This document shows positions 26,573 to 35,139 of a stretch of 64,000 bases of DNA, piece after piece. The first letter of the stretch is position 1. The number at the start of each line of letters is the position of its first letter. The notes under the pieces are model-generated. The model saw only the letters and a list, made by a program, of their open reading frames with translations, was not told where the DNA came from and ran no database searches. The translations under genes were made by a program, and so were the position numbers. The DNA lies in NCBI GenBank assembly GCA_964640665.1, contig CAZXHT010000019.1, positions 15,423-79,422 of the forward strand, written 5' to 3'. Source of the stretch: DATKYQ01 sp964640665 (lineage in GTDB: Bacteria > Myxococcota > B64-G9).

Positions 26573-27312
26573 AACCGTTTTGTCTTTCAATCGCCGGGTT
26601 CGATCCTTCCGCCGGGGCGGGCGTTCTCGCGGACGTCGAGACTTTCACCGCCCTGGGGGTCGGCTCGGCGGCGGTGGTCACAGCCATCACCGCGCAGAAC
26701 AGCAGGCGTGTTGACGGCGTGCATCCCCTGGCCGCAAACTGGGTGCTCAAGCAGGCAGACATGCTTCTCGAAGAGGGTTCGCCCGCGGCCGTCAAGATTG
26801 GCTTGCTTGGTTCGGCGGTTGTGGCGCGCGCCGTTGCAAGCCTGCTGGATCGGTTGCCGGGCGTGCCGGTAGTGCTCGACCCGGTACTGCGGGCCTCGGC
26901 GGGCGCCGAGTTGCTGCCACCCGCCGAGATCAAAACTGTGCGTGAGTTACTGTTCGAACGTGCGACGGTTATCACCCCAAACGCCCAGGAGGCCGGGGCG
27001 CTGATCGGCCGCAAGGTAGTCGGCAGCCGCGGTATGAGGCGTGCGGCCCGCGATCTTTTCGCATCCGGTCCACGGGCCGTGGTGGTGACAGGCGGCGATC
27101 GCCGCGGAAACCCGCTGGACGTGCTGTTCGACGGACGGGAAGTCGTGGAATACGGCGACCGGCGCATCCCCGCAGGACCGGTGCGCGGGACCGGCTGCCG
27201 GTTCAGTTCGGCCCTGGCAGCCGGCCTGGCCCAAGGCCTGTCATTACGCCGGGCGGTGCAGGGCGCGCGGCGCTACGTGCGGCGCTACCTGCGAGCGCAG
27301 CTCGGTTTATAG
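26569..27312 (+). CDS. thiD: Hydroxymethylpyrimidine/phosphomethylpyrimidine kinase
   Basis: A 247-residue ribokinase-fold kinase of thiamine synthesis that phosphorylates HMP and HMP-P. The N-terminal SIAGFDPSAGAGVLADVETF is the ThiD signature (usually SDSSGGAGIQAD), VVLDPVLRASAGAELL follows, and the anion hole and catalytic Cys lie in VRGTGCRFSSALAAGLAQG. The variant N-terminal motif (GFDPSAGAG) is common in deltaproteobacteria. No other thiamine genes lie nearby. It converges on the response-regulator gene with a 6-base overlap. Confidence 0.85.
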   Translation: MKPFCLSIAGFDPSAGAGVLADVETFTALGVGSAAVVTAITAQNSRRVDGVHPLAANWVLKQADMLLEEGSPAAVKIGLLGSAVVARAVASLLDRLPGVPVVLDPVLRASAGAELLPPAEIKTVRELLFERATVITPNAQEAGALIGRKVVGSRGMRRAARDLFASGPRAVVVTGGDRRGNPLDVLFDGREVVEYGDRRIPAGPVRGTGCRFSSALAAGLAQGLSLRRAVQGARRYVRRYLRAQLGL

Positions 27313-28215
27313 CTCGACAAGCCAGCTTTCTTCCTTTTGGCGTTGCGCCTTGTGCAGATCGTTTACCTTCCAGAGCATGTCCTGGCCGGTCTTGATCTCG
27401 GGGTGCGGGTAGGATACCAGGGCGGCGCTCATGTTGACGGTTGTAATGTTCTTGTTACCGGTAACACTGGTCAGAGATTCGCGGATTCTCTCGACTGCCC
27501 GGCGTGCGCCCCCTGAGGCTGTCTCCGGCAACAGCAACAGGAACTCGTCGTTGTCCAGGCGGTAGATACGATCGACCGAGCGCAGTGTTTTCTGTAAAAC
27601 GGTGACCAGCGCGCCAATCAAAGAAGCAGCCTTTTTACTGCCCTGCTCGTCGAAAATACTGTCGTAATCGGTGAGGCTGAAAAGCACGCAAGCCAGCGAG
27701 TGTTCGTAACGCTGGGCCCGACGGAACTCGTACTCGAGGCCGCTGCGTAGTTGACGATAGCCGCCGATTCGTCCGGGGGTGTCGATCTCTCCCAGCTTGA
27801 CCAGCTTTTCATGGGCCTCCTTGAGTTGCCGCCTGTATAACCTGGCTTCCAGCACAGTCCGGATGCGTTGTTGCAACTCGAACAGGCGAAAGGGCTTTGT
27901 CACGTAGTCGTCGGCTCCAAGTTCGAGGCCGCGCATCTTGCTGTCGATGTCATCCAGGGCCGTGACGATGATGATCGGCAGATCGGAATACTCTTCCCCT
28001 GAGCGCAACTCACGGCAGACGTCGAAGCCGTTCTTGCCGCCCATCATGATATCGAGCAGCATCAGATCGGGCGACTCCGAGCGGGTAAGATCGAGCGCCT
28101 CGTTGCCGTCATGTGCCTCGACGACACGGTAGCCGGACGTCTCGCAAAGCTCACGCATTAAAGTGACGTTGAACTTGTCATCGTCGACAACCAGTATCTT
28201 TTCTTTCTCGGTCAT
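27307..28215 (-). CDS. Response regulator with degenerate GGDEF domain
   Basis: A 302-residue protein. The receiver domain (residues 6-122) has the acidic pair in VVDDD, the phospho-Asp in DLMLLDIMMGGKNG, the Thr in IIIVTAL and the Lys in YVTKPFR. A short coiled coil leads to a diguanylate-cyclase-like domain (about 165-295) whose active-site loop reads LDNDEF instead of GGDEF, so catalysis is doubtful while the fold (IYRLDNDEFLLLLPET) is kept. It could act as a cyclic-di-GMP or GTP sensor, or as a pure signalling adaptor. No histidine kinase lies next to it. Confidence 0.85.
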   Translation of the reverse strand: MTEKEKILVVDDDKFNVTLMRELCETSGYRVVEAHDGNEALDLTRSESPDLMLLDIMMGGKNGFDVCRELRSGEEYSDLPIIIVTALDDIDSKMRGLELGADDYVTKPFRLFELQQRIRTVLEARLYRRQLKEAHEKLVKLGEIDTPGRIGGYRQLRSGLEYEFRRAQRYEHSLACVLFSLTDYDSIFDEQGSKKAASLIGALVTVLQKTLRSVDRIYRLDNDEFLLLLPETASGGARRAVERIRESLTSVTGNKNITTVNMSAALVSYPHPEIKTGQDMLWKVNDLHKAQRQKEESWLVEL

Positions 28216-28271
28216 TTTACCTCATATAACACAGCGCGGCTCCGCCGCAAAATCAATGACCCGCGCAGTGC

Positions 28272-28299
28272 TCAAAAATCTTCGCGGGCCGCGAAGATT
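28272..28299 (-). terminator. Rho-independent terminator after dnaB
   Basis: AATCTTCGCG (28277-28286) and CGCGAAGATT (28290-28299) form a perfect 10-bp stem with a GGC loop. Read on the minus strand, the stem is followed by TTTGAG, which with the last stem bases gives a run of five T. It lies 23 bases after the dnaB stop and closes the long housekeeping run. Confidence 0.8.
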
Positions 28300-28321
28300 A
28301 TCGGTGTCAGTAGTACAATCA

Positions 28322-29677
28322 TCAGTCCCTGTCGCGCGCCAGGTTCTCGAAACGCGTATACTCCGGAAAGAACTTGAGCCTGATCTTGCCGATGGGCCCG
28401 TTGCGCTGCTTGCCGATGATTATCTCGGCGATACCCTTGTCGGGGGTGCCCTCGTTGTAGACCTCGTCGCGGTAGATGAAGATGATCACATCCGCGTCCT
28501 GTTCGATGGCGCCGGACTCGCGCAGGTCGGACATCTGCGGGCGCTTGGACTCGCGTGACTCTGGCTTGCGGCTGAGTTGGCTCAGGGCTACTACGGGAAG
28601 GTCCAGTTCCTTGGCCAGCGCCTTCAACGAACGAGAGATCTCCGAGATCTCTCTCTCGCGGCTCTCGACCCGGCCGCCGACTGTGCCCAACTGGAGGTAA
28701 TCGACCATGATCATTCCCAGCTTCTTGTCTTGCTTGGCGAGATCCGCCTGCAGGCGCCTGGCCTTGGCGCGCATCTCCATCACCCGGATGCCGGGTGTGT
28801 CGTCGATGTAGAGTTCGGCCTCGCTGAGCAGGCCGGCCGCCCGGGCCAGCCGGCCCCAGTCGCTGTCGGTCAGGTGGCCCGTACGCACCTGCTTGAAGTC
28901 CACTCGCGCCTCGGTGCTGAGCATGCGCATGGTCAAGGACTGTCGGCTCATCTCGAGCGAGAAGAACAACGTTGGGGTCTCGGCGCGATGAGCGGCGTAC
29001 TGGGCCATGTTCATTGCCAGGCTGGTCTTGCCCATCGAAGGCCTTCCGGCGACGATGATCAAATCGGCCTTCTGGAATCCCGACGTCATGTCGTCCAGGT
29101 CGCGATAGCCCGAGGGAACCCCGGTGAATTGGCCCTTCTCCTGGTAGAGCCGATCGATGGTGTCGAAACTCTCGCGCACGAGATCCTTGAGCGGAACGAC
29201 TCCGGCCAGGCGGCGCTGCTGCGAGACGTTGAAAATAAGCTGTTCCGCGCGATCGAGATAGTCGGAGACTTCGTCACTGTCCTCGATGCCGGCCTGCAGG
29301 ATCTCGGTGGCCGCGCTGATCAGCCGCCGCGCGACGGCCTTGTCGCGGACAATCTTGGCATAGTGCGCGACGTTGCCCAGGCTGGGTACCGCGTCAGTCA
29401 GGGAAGCCAGGTAAGATGCTCCACCGACCTGGTCGATTTCATTCCGTGACCTGAGCCGATCCTCCAGGGTGAGGTAATCGATTGCCTCTCCCTTTTGCGC
29501 CATTTCTTTCATGGCAGTGAAAATCTTGCGGTTTGCCTCGCGGTAGAAATCACCCTCCTGGACCATATCCAGGATCTGATCGAGCACAGCGTTGTCCAGC
29601 AGCACCGCCCCCAGCACGGATCTCTCGGCCACGATATTCTGGGGAGGCTTTTTTGCCGCTGCGGCCTGGCTTTCCAT
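28322..29677 (-). CDS. dnaB: Replicative DNA helicase
   Basis: A 451-residue hexameric helicase that unwinds DNA ahead of the replisome. The N-terminal DnaB domain (about 10-115; VLGAVLLDNAVLDQI) and the RecA-like C-terminal domain with Walker A GRPSMGKTS, Walker B IMVDYLQLG and the arginine finger region are present. ATG 29677 is preferred over TTG 29707 because GAGGGGG lies just upstream. It follows rplI by 37 bases, the usual arrangement in many bacteria, and is followed by a strong terminator. Confidence 0.95.
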   Translation of the reverse strand: MESQAAAAKKPPQNIVAERSVLGAVLLDNAVLDQILDMVQEGDFYREANRKIFTAMKEMAQKGEAIDYLTLEDRLRSRNEIDQVGGASYLASLTDAVPSLGNVAHYAKIVRDKAVARRLISAATEILQAGIEDSDEVSDYLDRAEQLIFNVSQQRRLAGVVPLKDLVRESFDTIDRLYQEKGQFTGVPSGYRDLDDMTSGFQKADLIIVAGRPSMGKTSLAMNMAQYAAHRAETPTLFFSLEMSRQSLTMRMLSTEARVDFKQVRTGHLTDSDWGRLARAAGLLSEAELYIDDTPGIRVMEMRAKARRLQADLAKQDKKLGMIMVDYLQLGTVGGRVESREREISEISRSLKALAKELDLPVVALSQLSRKPESRESKRPQMSDLRESGAIEQDADVIIFIYRDEVYNEGTPDKGIAEIIIGKQRNGPIGKIRLKFFPEYTRFENLARDRD

Positions 29678-29714
29678 GTCCCCCTCGACTGACGGGACGG
29701 GTGTCAAGGCATGC

Positions 29715-30158
29715 TTACTTGGCCACTACCCAGACCTTGAGTTTGCCCGTGACCTCGGAGTGCAGGCGCACGTCCACTGTATACACGCCGAGGCTCCTGA
29801 TGGGCGCCTCGAGCATGATCCGCTTGCGGGAGAGTTGTATACCCTCCTGGGCCAGGGCCTCTTCGATGTCCTTGGAGGTCACCGAGCCGAATAGCTTGTC
29901 CTGTTCTCCCACCAGCATCGGAATGGTGCAGGAGACGCCCTCGATCTGCTTGGACAGATCCTGCGCCTCGCTTCGAACTCTGATGTGGCTGGCTTCGATG
30001 ATGCGTTTCTGGTGCTCGAACTGGTGGATGTTCTTGGTGTTTGCCCGCATGGCCAGGTGTTTTGGGATCAAAAAGTTCCTGGCATACCCATCCTTGACAG
30101 TCACCAGGTCTCCAACCGAACCGAGTTCGGGCACATCTTCGCTCAGAATGACTTTCAT
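29715..30158 (-). CDS. rplI: 50S ribosomal protein L9
   Basis: A 147-residue L9 protein. The N-terminal rRNA-binding domain is clear (MKVILSEDVPELGSVGDLVTVKDGYARNFLIPKHLA), followed by the long connecting helix (about 42-76) and the C-terminal domain (RKRIMLEAPIRSLGVYTVDVRLH). Length is standard. It sits 28 bases after rpsR. Confidence 0.97.
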   Translation of the reverse strand: MKVILSEDVPELGSVGDLVTVKDGYARNFLIPKHLAMRANTKNIHQFEHQKRIIEASHIRVRSEAQDLSKQIEGVSCTIPMLVGEQDKLFGSVTSKDIEEALAQEGIQLSRKRIMLEAPIRSLGVYTVDVRLHSEVTGKLKVWVVAK

Positions 30159-30186
30159 ATCTTTTTCTCCGTTGCTTGCCCGATCG

Positions 30187-30444
30187 TCAGATGGTCGAGG
30201 TACTGTACGGCAGTAAAGCGATCTGCCTGGCCCGCTTTATAGCCATGGAAACCTGCCGCTGGTGATGGGCGCAGTTGCCCGATATGCGCCGCGGAATGAT
30301 CTTGCCCCGCTCGGTAATAAAGAACTTCAAGCTGCCGGCGTCGCGAAAATCAACAATGAGGGATTTATCGGCGCAGAAACGGCAAACCTTCCTCCTGGGA
30401 ATAGGCCGACGTCTTCTGCTTTTCTTGTCTTGGGGCGGGCGCAT
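30187..30444 (-). CDS. rpsR: 30S ribosomal protein S18
   Basis: An 85-residue S18 protein with the characteristic RRKVCRFCADKSLIVDFRD and ISGNCAHHQRQVSMAIKRARQIALLPY. The CxxC plus the later Cys and His pair form the zinc-binding version (C+ form). It lies 3 bases after rpsF, with which S18 pairs in the 30S platform. Confidence 0.97.
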   Translation of the reverse strand: MRPPQDKKSRRRRPIPRRKVCRFCADKSLIVDFRDAGSLKFFITERGKIIPRRISGNCAHHQRQVSMAIKRARQIALLPYSTSTI

Positions 30445-30447
30445 GGT

Positions 30448-30990
30448 TTATTCCTCCTCCGTGTGCGGATCTGTTGGGACTGTTTTTACGGAATCCGGCG
30501 TCGTGGACGCGACTTCCTTGACCGCGTTCTCCGCGCTTGACTCGGAGGCGGCCCTTTCTTTCTCTGCGGTCCTGGCAGCGGAAGCGATTTCTTCGGCTGC
30601 GGCCCTGGCGGCTCGCTCTTCTCGACGCTTTGCTTCGATGGCCTCCTCGACCCTGTTTTCCGCCGCTTGCTCCTCCATGCGCTTTTCCACGTCGACCCTG
30701 TCGCTGATCATGATGGTCTGATACTTCAGGACCGGATCGAAGATCTTCAGGTTGCGCTCGAATTCCTTGATCGTTACCGGTTCCGAAAGGTACTTGAGCG
30801 AGACGTAGATGCCCTTGGGTTGTTTGTTAATCTCGTAGGCGAGCTTCTTTTTCCCCCACACGCTGTGTTTGAGGATCTTGGCGCCCTCGCGATCGAGAAC
30901 GGCGGAGATCTTCTCACCGACCTTGGCCTCTTCTTCGTCGGCCAGGTCGGGCCGCAAGATGTAAATGGTTTCGTACTCTCTGAGTAACAT
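30448..30990 (-). CDS. rpsF: 30S ribosomal protein S6, with extended tail
   Basis: The first 95 residues are a typical S6 (MLLREYETIYILRPDL, KKKLAYEINKQPKGIYV). The protein then continues for 85 residues as a charged helical segment (VEEAIEAKRREERAARAAAEE) and an acidic end (DPHTEEE), much longer than the roughly 100-135 residues of most S6 proteins. Extended tails occur in some deltaproteobacteria; in E. coli the S6 end is glutamylated by RimK. It is the first gene of the rpsF-rpsR-rplI-dnaB block. Confidence 0.95.
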   Translation of the reverse strand: MLLREYETIYILRPDLADEEEAKVGEKISAVLDREGAKILKHSVWGKKKLAYEINKQPKGIYVSLKYLSEPVTIKEFERNLKIFDPVLKYQTIMISDRVDVEKRMEEQAAENRVEEAIEAKRREERAARAAAEEIASAARTAEKERAASESSAENAVKEVASTTPDSVKTVPTDPHTEEE

Positions 30991-31079
30991 TCCGACCTCC
31001 TCACGGGTTACAGCCCCCTGCCCCGGCTATGTCCCCGGGGCGTGGAGCAAGGAGCGTATCGAGCGCGGCACCAGCGGAA

Positions 31080-31298
31080 TTACTGTTGCCCGCCCAGCAT
31101 TTCTTTTCGCTTCTCCCTTATCATCTGAACCAGCGCCGCCTGGGTCGAGCCGAGAACCAATCCGGCGATACCAGGAGCGATCCGACTCACATCCCCGGCG
31201 CCGATCAGATCCGCCAGGATCCAATAGAATAACTCGGACATGCCCCAGATGAGCATTCCGGTGACAAACCCGAATATAGCCATTCGCTTGAAATTCAC
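31080..31298 (-). CDS. Small membrane protein in the pth-rpsF interval
   Basis: A 72-residue protein with two hydrophobic segments (MAIFGFVTGMLIWGMSELFYWIL and IAPGIAGLVLGSTQAALVQM) and a charged C-terminus (REKRKEMLGGQQ). It starts at an ATG that overlaps the pth stop by 4 bases, so it is translationally coupled to pth. I do not recognise a family. Its place in a highly conserved gene order suggests a real gene, perhaps of membrane or ribosome-linked function. Confidence 0.65.
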   Translation of the reverse strand: MNFKRMAIFGFVTGMLIWGMSELFYWILADLIGAGDVSRIAPGIAGLVLGSTQAALVQMIREKRKEMLGGQQ

Positions 31299-31882
31299 TT
31301 TTTTTCCTCGCCTTGGTCGAAAGCGTTATAATTATCCATCGCCGTCGTCAGCCCGTCATGCAGCCAGCATTTTATTGCCCCAGACGCCCGTTCCAACGAG
31401 TCTTCAATCTTCTGAAGCTCGTCCGGTTCGAATGGCCGCAGGACGAAATCGGCGACCTCCTCATCGAGGCGCGGCCGGCCGATTCCCATGCGTATTCGCA
31501 CGAAGCCTGCCTCGCCCAGTGACTCGATAATCGACACCAGGCCCTTATGCCCACCGTGTCCGCCACCCCGCCTTACCTGGATACGACCCAGCGGAAGATC
31601 GACGTCATCGTGAATCACGATCAGACGCTCCGGCGGAACCTTGAAGAAGCGAACCGCCGCGGCAACCGACTTTCCGCTCAGGTTCATGAAGGTCACAGGT
31701 TCCAGGAGCAACACCCGACAATCGACGATCGAGCCGCCGCCCGTCCTTGCAAAAAAGCGTTCACGATCAAGCGAGATCGCGTGCTGCTCGGCCAGGAGAT
31801 CCACGACCTGGAAACCTGCATTGTGCCGCGTACGATCGTATTTTCGGCCGGGATTTCCCAGGCCCGCAATGACAAAGAGCAT
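31295..31882 (-). CDS. pth: Peptidyl-tRNA hydrolase
   Basis: A 195-residue enzyme that frees tRNA from prematurely released peptidyl-tRNA. The family landmarks are IAGLGNPGRKYDRTRHNAGF with the catalytic His, the Asn in TFMNLSGKSV, and the catalytic Asp in IHDDVDLPLGRIQVRRGGGHGGHKGL. MLFVIAGLGNPG (31882) is the true start; the longer frame upstream runs into the rplY tail on another frame. It lies 4 bases after rplY. Confidence 0.96.
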   Translation of the reverse strand: MLFVIAGLGNPGRKYDRTRHNAGFQVVDLLAEQHAISLDRERFFARTGGGSIVDCRVLLLEPVTFMNLSGKSVAAAVRFFKVPPERLIVIHDDVDLPLGRIQVRRGGGHGGHKGLVSIIESLGEAGFVRIRMGIGRPRLDEEVADFVLRPFEPDELQKIEDSLERASGAIKCWLHDGLTTAMDNYNAFDQGEEKK

Positions 31883-31886
31883 TCTG

Positions 31887-32612
31887 CTACTTCTTGGTGT
31901 CCTTCTTTTTCCCGCCTTCCGCGCCCGCCTTGCCGGCAGGCTCTTTCTTGTCTTCTCCCTCCTTTGGGGTGCCCTCGGAAGCCTCGCCCTCGGCGGCCTC
32001 GCCCTCGGCAGGAGCACCCTCGACGGCGGCCTCCTCGGCCGGGGCCTCTTCTTTCTCCTCCGTCGGAGCGACTATCGCACAGATTGAGTAGTTGCGATCG
32101 TAGATCGCCTTGACTCCCGCAGGCAGGTCGATGTCCTCCGCGTGGATCGACTGTCCGACGAGAAGTTCAGAAACGTCGATCTCGACTTTGTCGGGGATCT
32201 GCGCCGGTAAGGATTCGATGCGGATTGAACGGCGGCTGAACTGCAGTACGCCGCCCAGCTTGACACCCTCTGGTTTTCCGGACAGGAAGACAGGAACGTT
32301 ACGGGTCAACGGCTTGTCGGGGTCGACGTGGATGAAATCCACGTGCAGGAGGTTCCTTTCAACGGGGTGTTTTTGAAAGTCCTGGACGAAGACGGTTCGA
32401 TCTTCGGCTCCCTCCAGCTTGATCAGCGAGTTCAAGCCACGCGGGCCGCGCAAGATCTCGATAAGCTCATCCGGATCGAGCGAAACAGGCAGGGGTTGCT
32501 TGTTATGGCCGTAACAAACGGCCGGGATGCGACCCTGGTTGCGCAGCTTGGACGCCGACCCCTTGCCCATGGTCTTTCTCTGTTCGACTTTCAGTACGGG
32601 GATGTCCATCAT
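31887..32612 (-). CDS. rplY: 50S ribosomal protein L25/Ctc
   Basis: A 241-residue two-domain L25 (TL5/Ctc) protein that binds 5S rRNA. The N-terminal domain contains KVEQRKTMGKGSASKLRNQGRIPAVCYG, and the C-terminal beta domain follows (FIHVDPDKPLTRNVPVFLSGKPEGVKLGG). It ends in an unusual 55-residue acidic, Ala-Glu-Gly-rich tail with low-complexity repeats of EGEA, then a basic KKDTKK end. Two adjacent ATGs (32612 and 32609) are possible starts after GGAGG. Its neighbours prs and pth are the usual ones. Confidence 0.93.
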   Translation of the reverse strand: MMDIPVLKVEQRKTMGKGSASKLRNQGRIPAVCYGHNKQPLPVSLDPDELIEILRGPRGLNSLIKLEGAEDRTVFVQDFQKHPVERNLLHVDFIHVDPDKPLTRNVPVFLSGKPEGVKLGGVLQFSRRSIRIESLPAQIPDKVEIDVSELLVGQSIHAEDIDLPAGVKAIYDRNYSICAIVAPTEEKEEAPAEEAAVEGAPAEGEAAEGEASEGTPKEGEDKKEPAGKAGAEGGKKKDTKK

Positions 32613-32636
32613 TTCCTCCGGTAGCTTTAGGCTTTC

Positions 32637-33584
32637 TTAGACAAACAAGGCACTCACGGAATCCTGCAAGTGAATGCGCCGGATGACCTCGCCCAGAAGC
32701 GGCGCGACCGTCAGGACTCTGATTTTCTTACAACGCCGAGCGTTTTCATGTAGCGGGATTGTGTCGGTAACCACCAACTCCTCCAGGGGGGATTTTTCGA
32801 TTCGCTCGATCGCCGGCCCCGACAGCACTGAATGCACGGAGTATGCCACCACCTTTTTGGCGCCGCGATCCATGAGTACCTTGGCCCCCTGGGTCAGGGT
32901 ACCGGCGGTGTCGACCATGTCATCTAGCAGGATGGCGTCACAGCCTTCGACCTCACCAATCAGGTTCACCACATGGGAGACGTTCGGCGCGCTGCGGCGC
33001 TTGTCAATGATGGCCAGCGTTGATTTCAGGCGTTTCGAATATGCCCGGGCGCGCTCCGTTCCGCCTGCGTCCGGCGAGACGATGACCGGGGGCGTCTCGA
33101 ACTGCTGCTTGATGTCTTCGAGAAAGACCGGCGCGGCATAGAGGTGGTCGAAGGGAATGTTGAAGAACCCCTGGATCTGTCCGGCATGCAGGTCGATGGA
33201 AACCACCCGGTTGGCGCCGCCCGCGGTAAGCATGTCGGCGACCAGTTTGGCGGTGATCGGAGTACGCGGGGCCACCTTGCGGTCTTGGCGCCCGTAGCCG
33301 TAGTAGGGAATGACGGCGATAATCTGTCCGGCCGAGGAACGGCGCAGAGCGTCCATGATCACCATCATTTCCATGACGTGATGATTGACCGGATTACAGG
33401 TGGACTGCACCACGAAACAGTCCTTGCCGCGAACATTCTCGCCGATCTCCACCATCGTTTCGCCGTCCGAGAACTTGCCCACGTTGGCCTTGCCCTGGGC
33501 GGTGTTGAGGTAGCCGACGATCGCCTCCACCAGCCTGGCGTTGGAGTTGCCCGAGAATATCAGGGGCGCATCTTCACGGTACAC
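32637..33584 (-). CDS. prs: Ribose-phosphate pyrophosphokinase
   Basis: A 315-residue enzyme making PRPP from ribose 5-phosphate and ATP for nucleotide, His and Trp synthesis. The ATP-binding YGYGRQDRKVAPRTPITAKLVADML, the catalytic flexible loop IIDKRRSAPN and the PRPP motif AILLDDMVDTAGTL are all intact. The start is a GTG at 33584 (VYREDAPLIFSGNSN); no in-frame ATG gives the conserved first strand. It lies between spoVG and rplY, the order common in deltaproteobacteria. Confidence 0.95.
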   Translation of the reverse strand: MYREDAPLIFSGNSNARLVEAIVGYLNTAQGKANVGKFSDGETMVEIGENVRGKDCFVVQSTCNPVNHHVMEMMVIMDALRRSSAGQIIAVIPYYGYGRQDRKVAPRTPITAKLVADMLTAGGANRVVSIDLHAGQIQGFFNIPFDHLYAAPVFLEDIKQQFETPPVIVSPDAGGTERARAYSKRLKSTLAIIDKRRSAPNVSHVVNLIGEVEGCDAILLDDMVDTAGTLTQGAKVLMDRGAKKVVAYSVHSVLSGPAIERIEKSPLEELVVTDTIPLHENARRCKKIRVLTVAPLLGEVIRRIHLQDSVSALFV

Positions 33585-33665
33585 TGCGTGCCTTCCTCTC
33601 GGCCGCCCGGCTTTCCGCCGTCGGCCTTGACTGGGGTGATATTGAAACGGAAGCGGTTCGCTGTA

Positions 33666-34049
33666 TTATTCTCCCTGCGTGTCCGTGCCCGTGCCGTTAT
33701 CTTCATCAGGCGGAGGATCGGGTTCGTCCGCCCCTTCAGTTGCTGCAGAACTGTCCAGCTTGCGATCGCCGACATCGGGAGGCGGAGCGCCGGTACGTTC
33801 CAGCTCGCCGCGATACTCGGCCAGCACGGCAGACTCTATCTTCTCACGGGTCTCGGTATTCAGGGGGTGGGCCGTGTCCTTGAACGTTCCGTCCTTACGC
33901 TTCTTGCTGGGCATGGCGACGAACAGACCGTTGTTCCCCTGGATGACCTTGAGGTCACGCACGACGAAGCAGCGGTCGAAGGTGATCGTCGCGTAGGCCT
34001 TCAGTTTCTCCTCGTTGACAGGGAATACCCTGACTTCCGTGATTTCCAT
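33666..34049 (-). CDS. spoVG: SpoVG family protein
   Basis: A 127-residue protein starting MEITEVRVFPVNEEKLKAYA after a GGAGG site. The SpoVG core (about 1-85: FVVRDLKVIQGNNGLFVAMPSKK and the DTAHPLN motif) is complete and is followed by an acidic disordered tail (DEPDPPPDEDNGTGTD). In Firmicutes SpoVG is a nucleic-acid-binding regulator; in deltaproteobacteria it usually sits beside ispE and prs as here. Confidence 0.95.
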   Translation of the reverse strand: MEITEVRVFPVNEEKLKAYATITFDRCFVVRDLKVIQGNNGLFVAMPSKKRKDGTFKDTAHPLNTETREKIESAVLAEYRGELERTGAPPPDVGDRKLDSSAATEGADEPDPPPDEDNGTGTDTQGE

Positions 34050-34100
34050 GTTGTACCTCCCGCGTCCCCCCGGGCTCACTCGGGTGAGACTCAGGTCGTT

Positions 34101-34946
34101 TTAGCCCTTCGCCACGAGATAACGCCAATCGCGTTCCTTCTTGATCTTTTCTCTGACATCACAAGCTTCTTCTTCCGAAACGCTCAGACCGAAAACCGTA
34201 GGCCCGCTCCCAGACATCAGGGCGCCGACGGCACCGCCTCTAAGCATTTCATCGCAGACCCTCCGGATGACGGGCCTTATCCGCTCGCCCACCGCCTGCA
34301 GATCGTTATGCAGCCGAGAAGCGAGCCCTGAAAGAGCCCCGTCCCGAACAAGGGCTGTATTCCTATCATCGTGCCTCTCCAATGTCAACGGGAATTTTAG
34401 ACTTTCATAGACTTTTCGAGCAGACAGGCCGAAGGGAGCGCAGGCCAAAACGACCCAAAACACGGGCAGAGGCCCGGCCGGCTCCAACTCATGTCCGATG
34501 CCCCGGGCACGGCAGGGACCGCGGCGCAGGAAGAAGGGTACATCGGCCCCGAGTTCGCAAGCCAGCCGGTGGAGGCTCTTTGGCCCCAGGCCGCCGTGCG
34601 CCAGGCGATCGAGCCCCAGCAAGACGGCCGCTGCGTCCGAACTTCCGCCCCCCAAACCGGCCGCAATCGGAATCTCCTTGCGAATCAGCATGTTGAGGCC
34701 CATGTCGGCGCCGCTGGCCGCCAGGTACAGCTCGGCCGCCCGGTAGGCCAGGTTGGCCTTTCCCGAAAGCTCGGGGAAGCCGGGACAATCCACCGAGATT
34801 CCCCCGGGCCGCTGTTCGATGGTCACACTGTCGGCCAGCGAGATCCGGGTGATCAATGTGTCGATATCATGATACCCGTCGGGGCGGCGGCCGAGCACCC
34901 GCAGGTAAAGGTTGATCTTGGCCGGGGCTTTGAGAATCAGCGCCAT
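34101..34946 (-). CDS. ispE: 4-diphosphocytidyl-2-C-methyl-D-erythritol kinase
   Basis: A 281-residue GHMP kinase of the MEP isoprenoid pathway. Recognisable parts are KAPAKINLYLRVLGRRPDGYHDI at the start, the ATP-binding glycine loop IPIAAGLGGGSSDAAAVLLGL, and the C-terminal GALMSGSGPTVFG. The start MALILKAPAKINL (34946) is chosen; ATG 34958 is an alternative four codons upstream. It is the first gene of the housekeeping run that continues through spoVG to dnaB. Confidence 0.94.
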   Translation of the reverse strand: MALILKAPAKINLYLRVLGRRPDGYHDIDTLITRISLADSVTIEQRPGGISVDCPGFPELSGKANLAYRAAELYLAASGADMGLNMLIRKEIPIAAGLGGGSSDAAAVLLGLDRLAHGGLGPKSLHRLACELGADVPFFLRRGPCRARGIGHELEPAGPLPVFWVVLACAPFGLSARKVYESLKFPLTLERHDDRNTALVRDGALSGLASRLHNDLQAVGERIRPVIRRVCDEMLRGGAVGALMSGSGPTVFGLSVSEEEACDVREKIKKERDWRYLVAKG

Positions 34947-35139
34947 GAATGGGATCATGCCGTAAACCGGCTGCAAAATCCAGCGCGGATCTGGATTGCC
35001 CACTCTTTTAAAAGGGGAAAATCGCTTGGCTTGACGCAAAATTACTCGAAGACTACCATTTGACCATATTGATGAGCATTTTTGATTAGAAACATCATGA
35101 ACGGTGAATGGCAGAAATCTGCGAAGGAGATTTTTTCAA

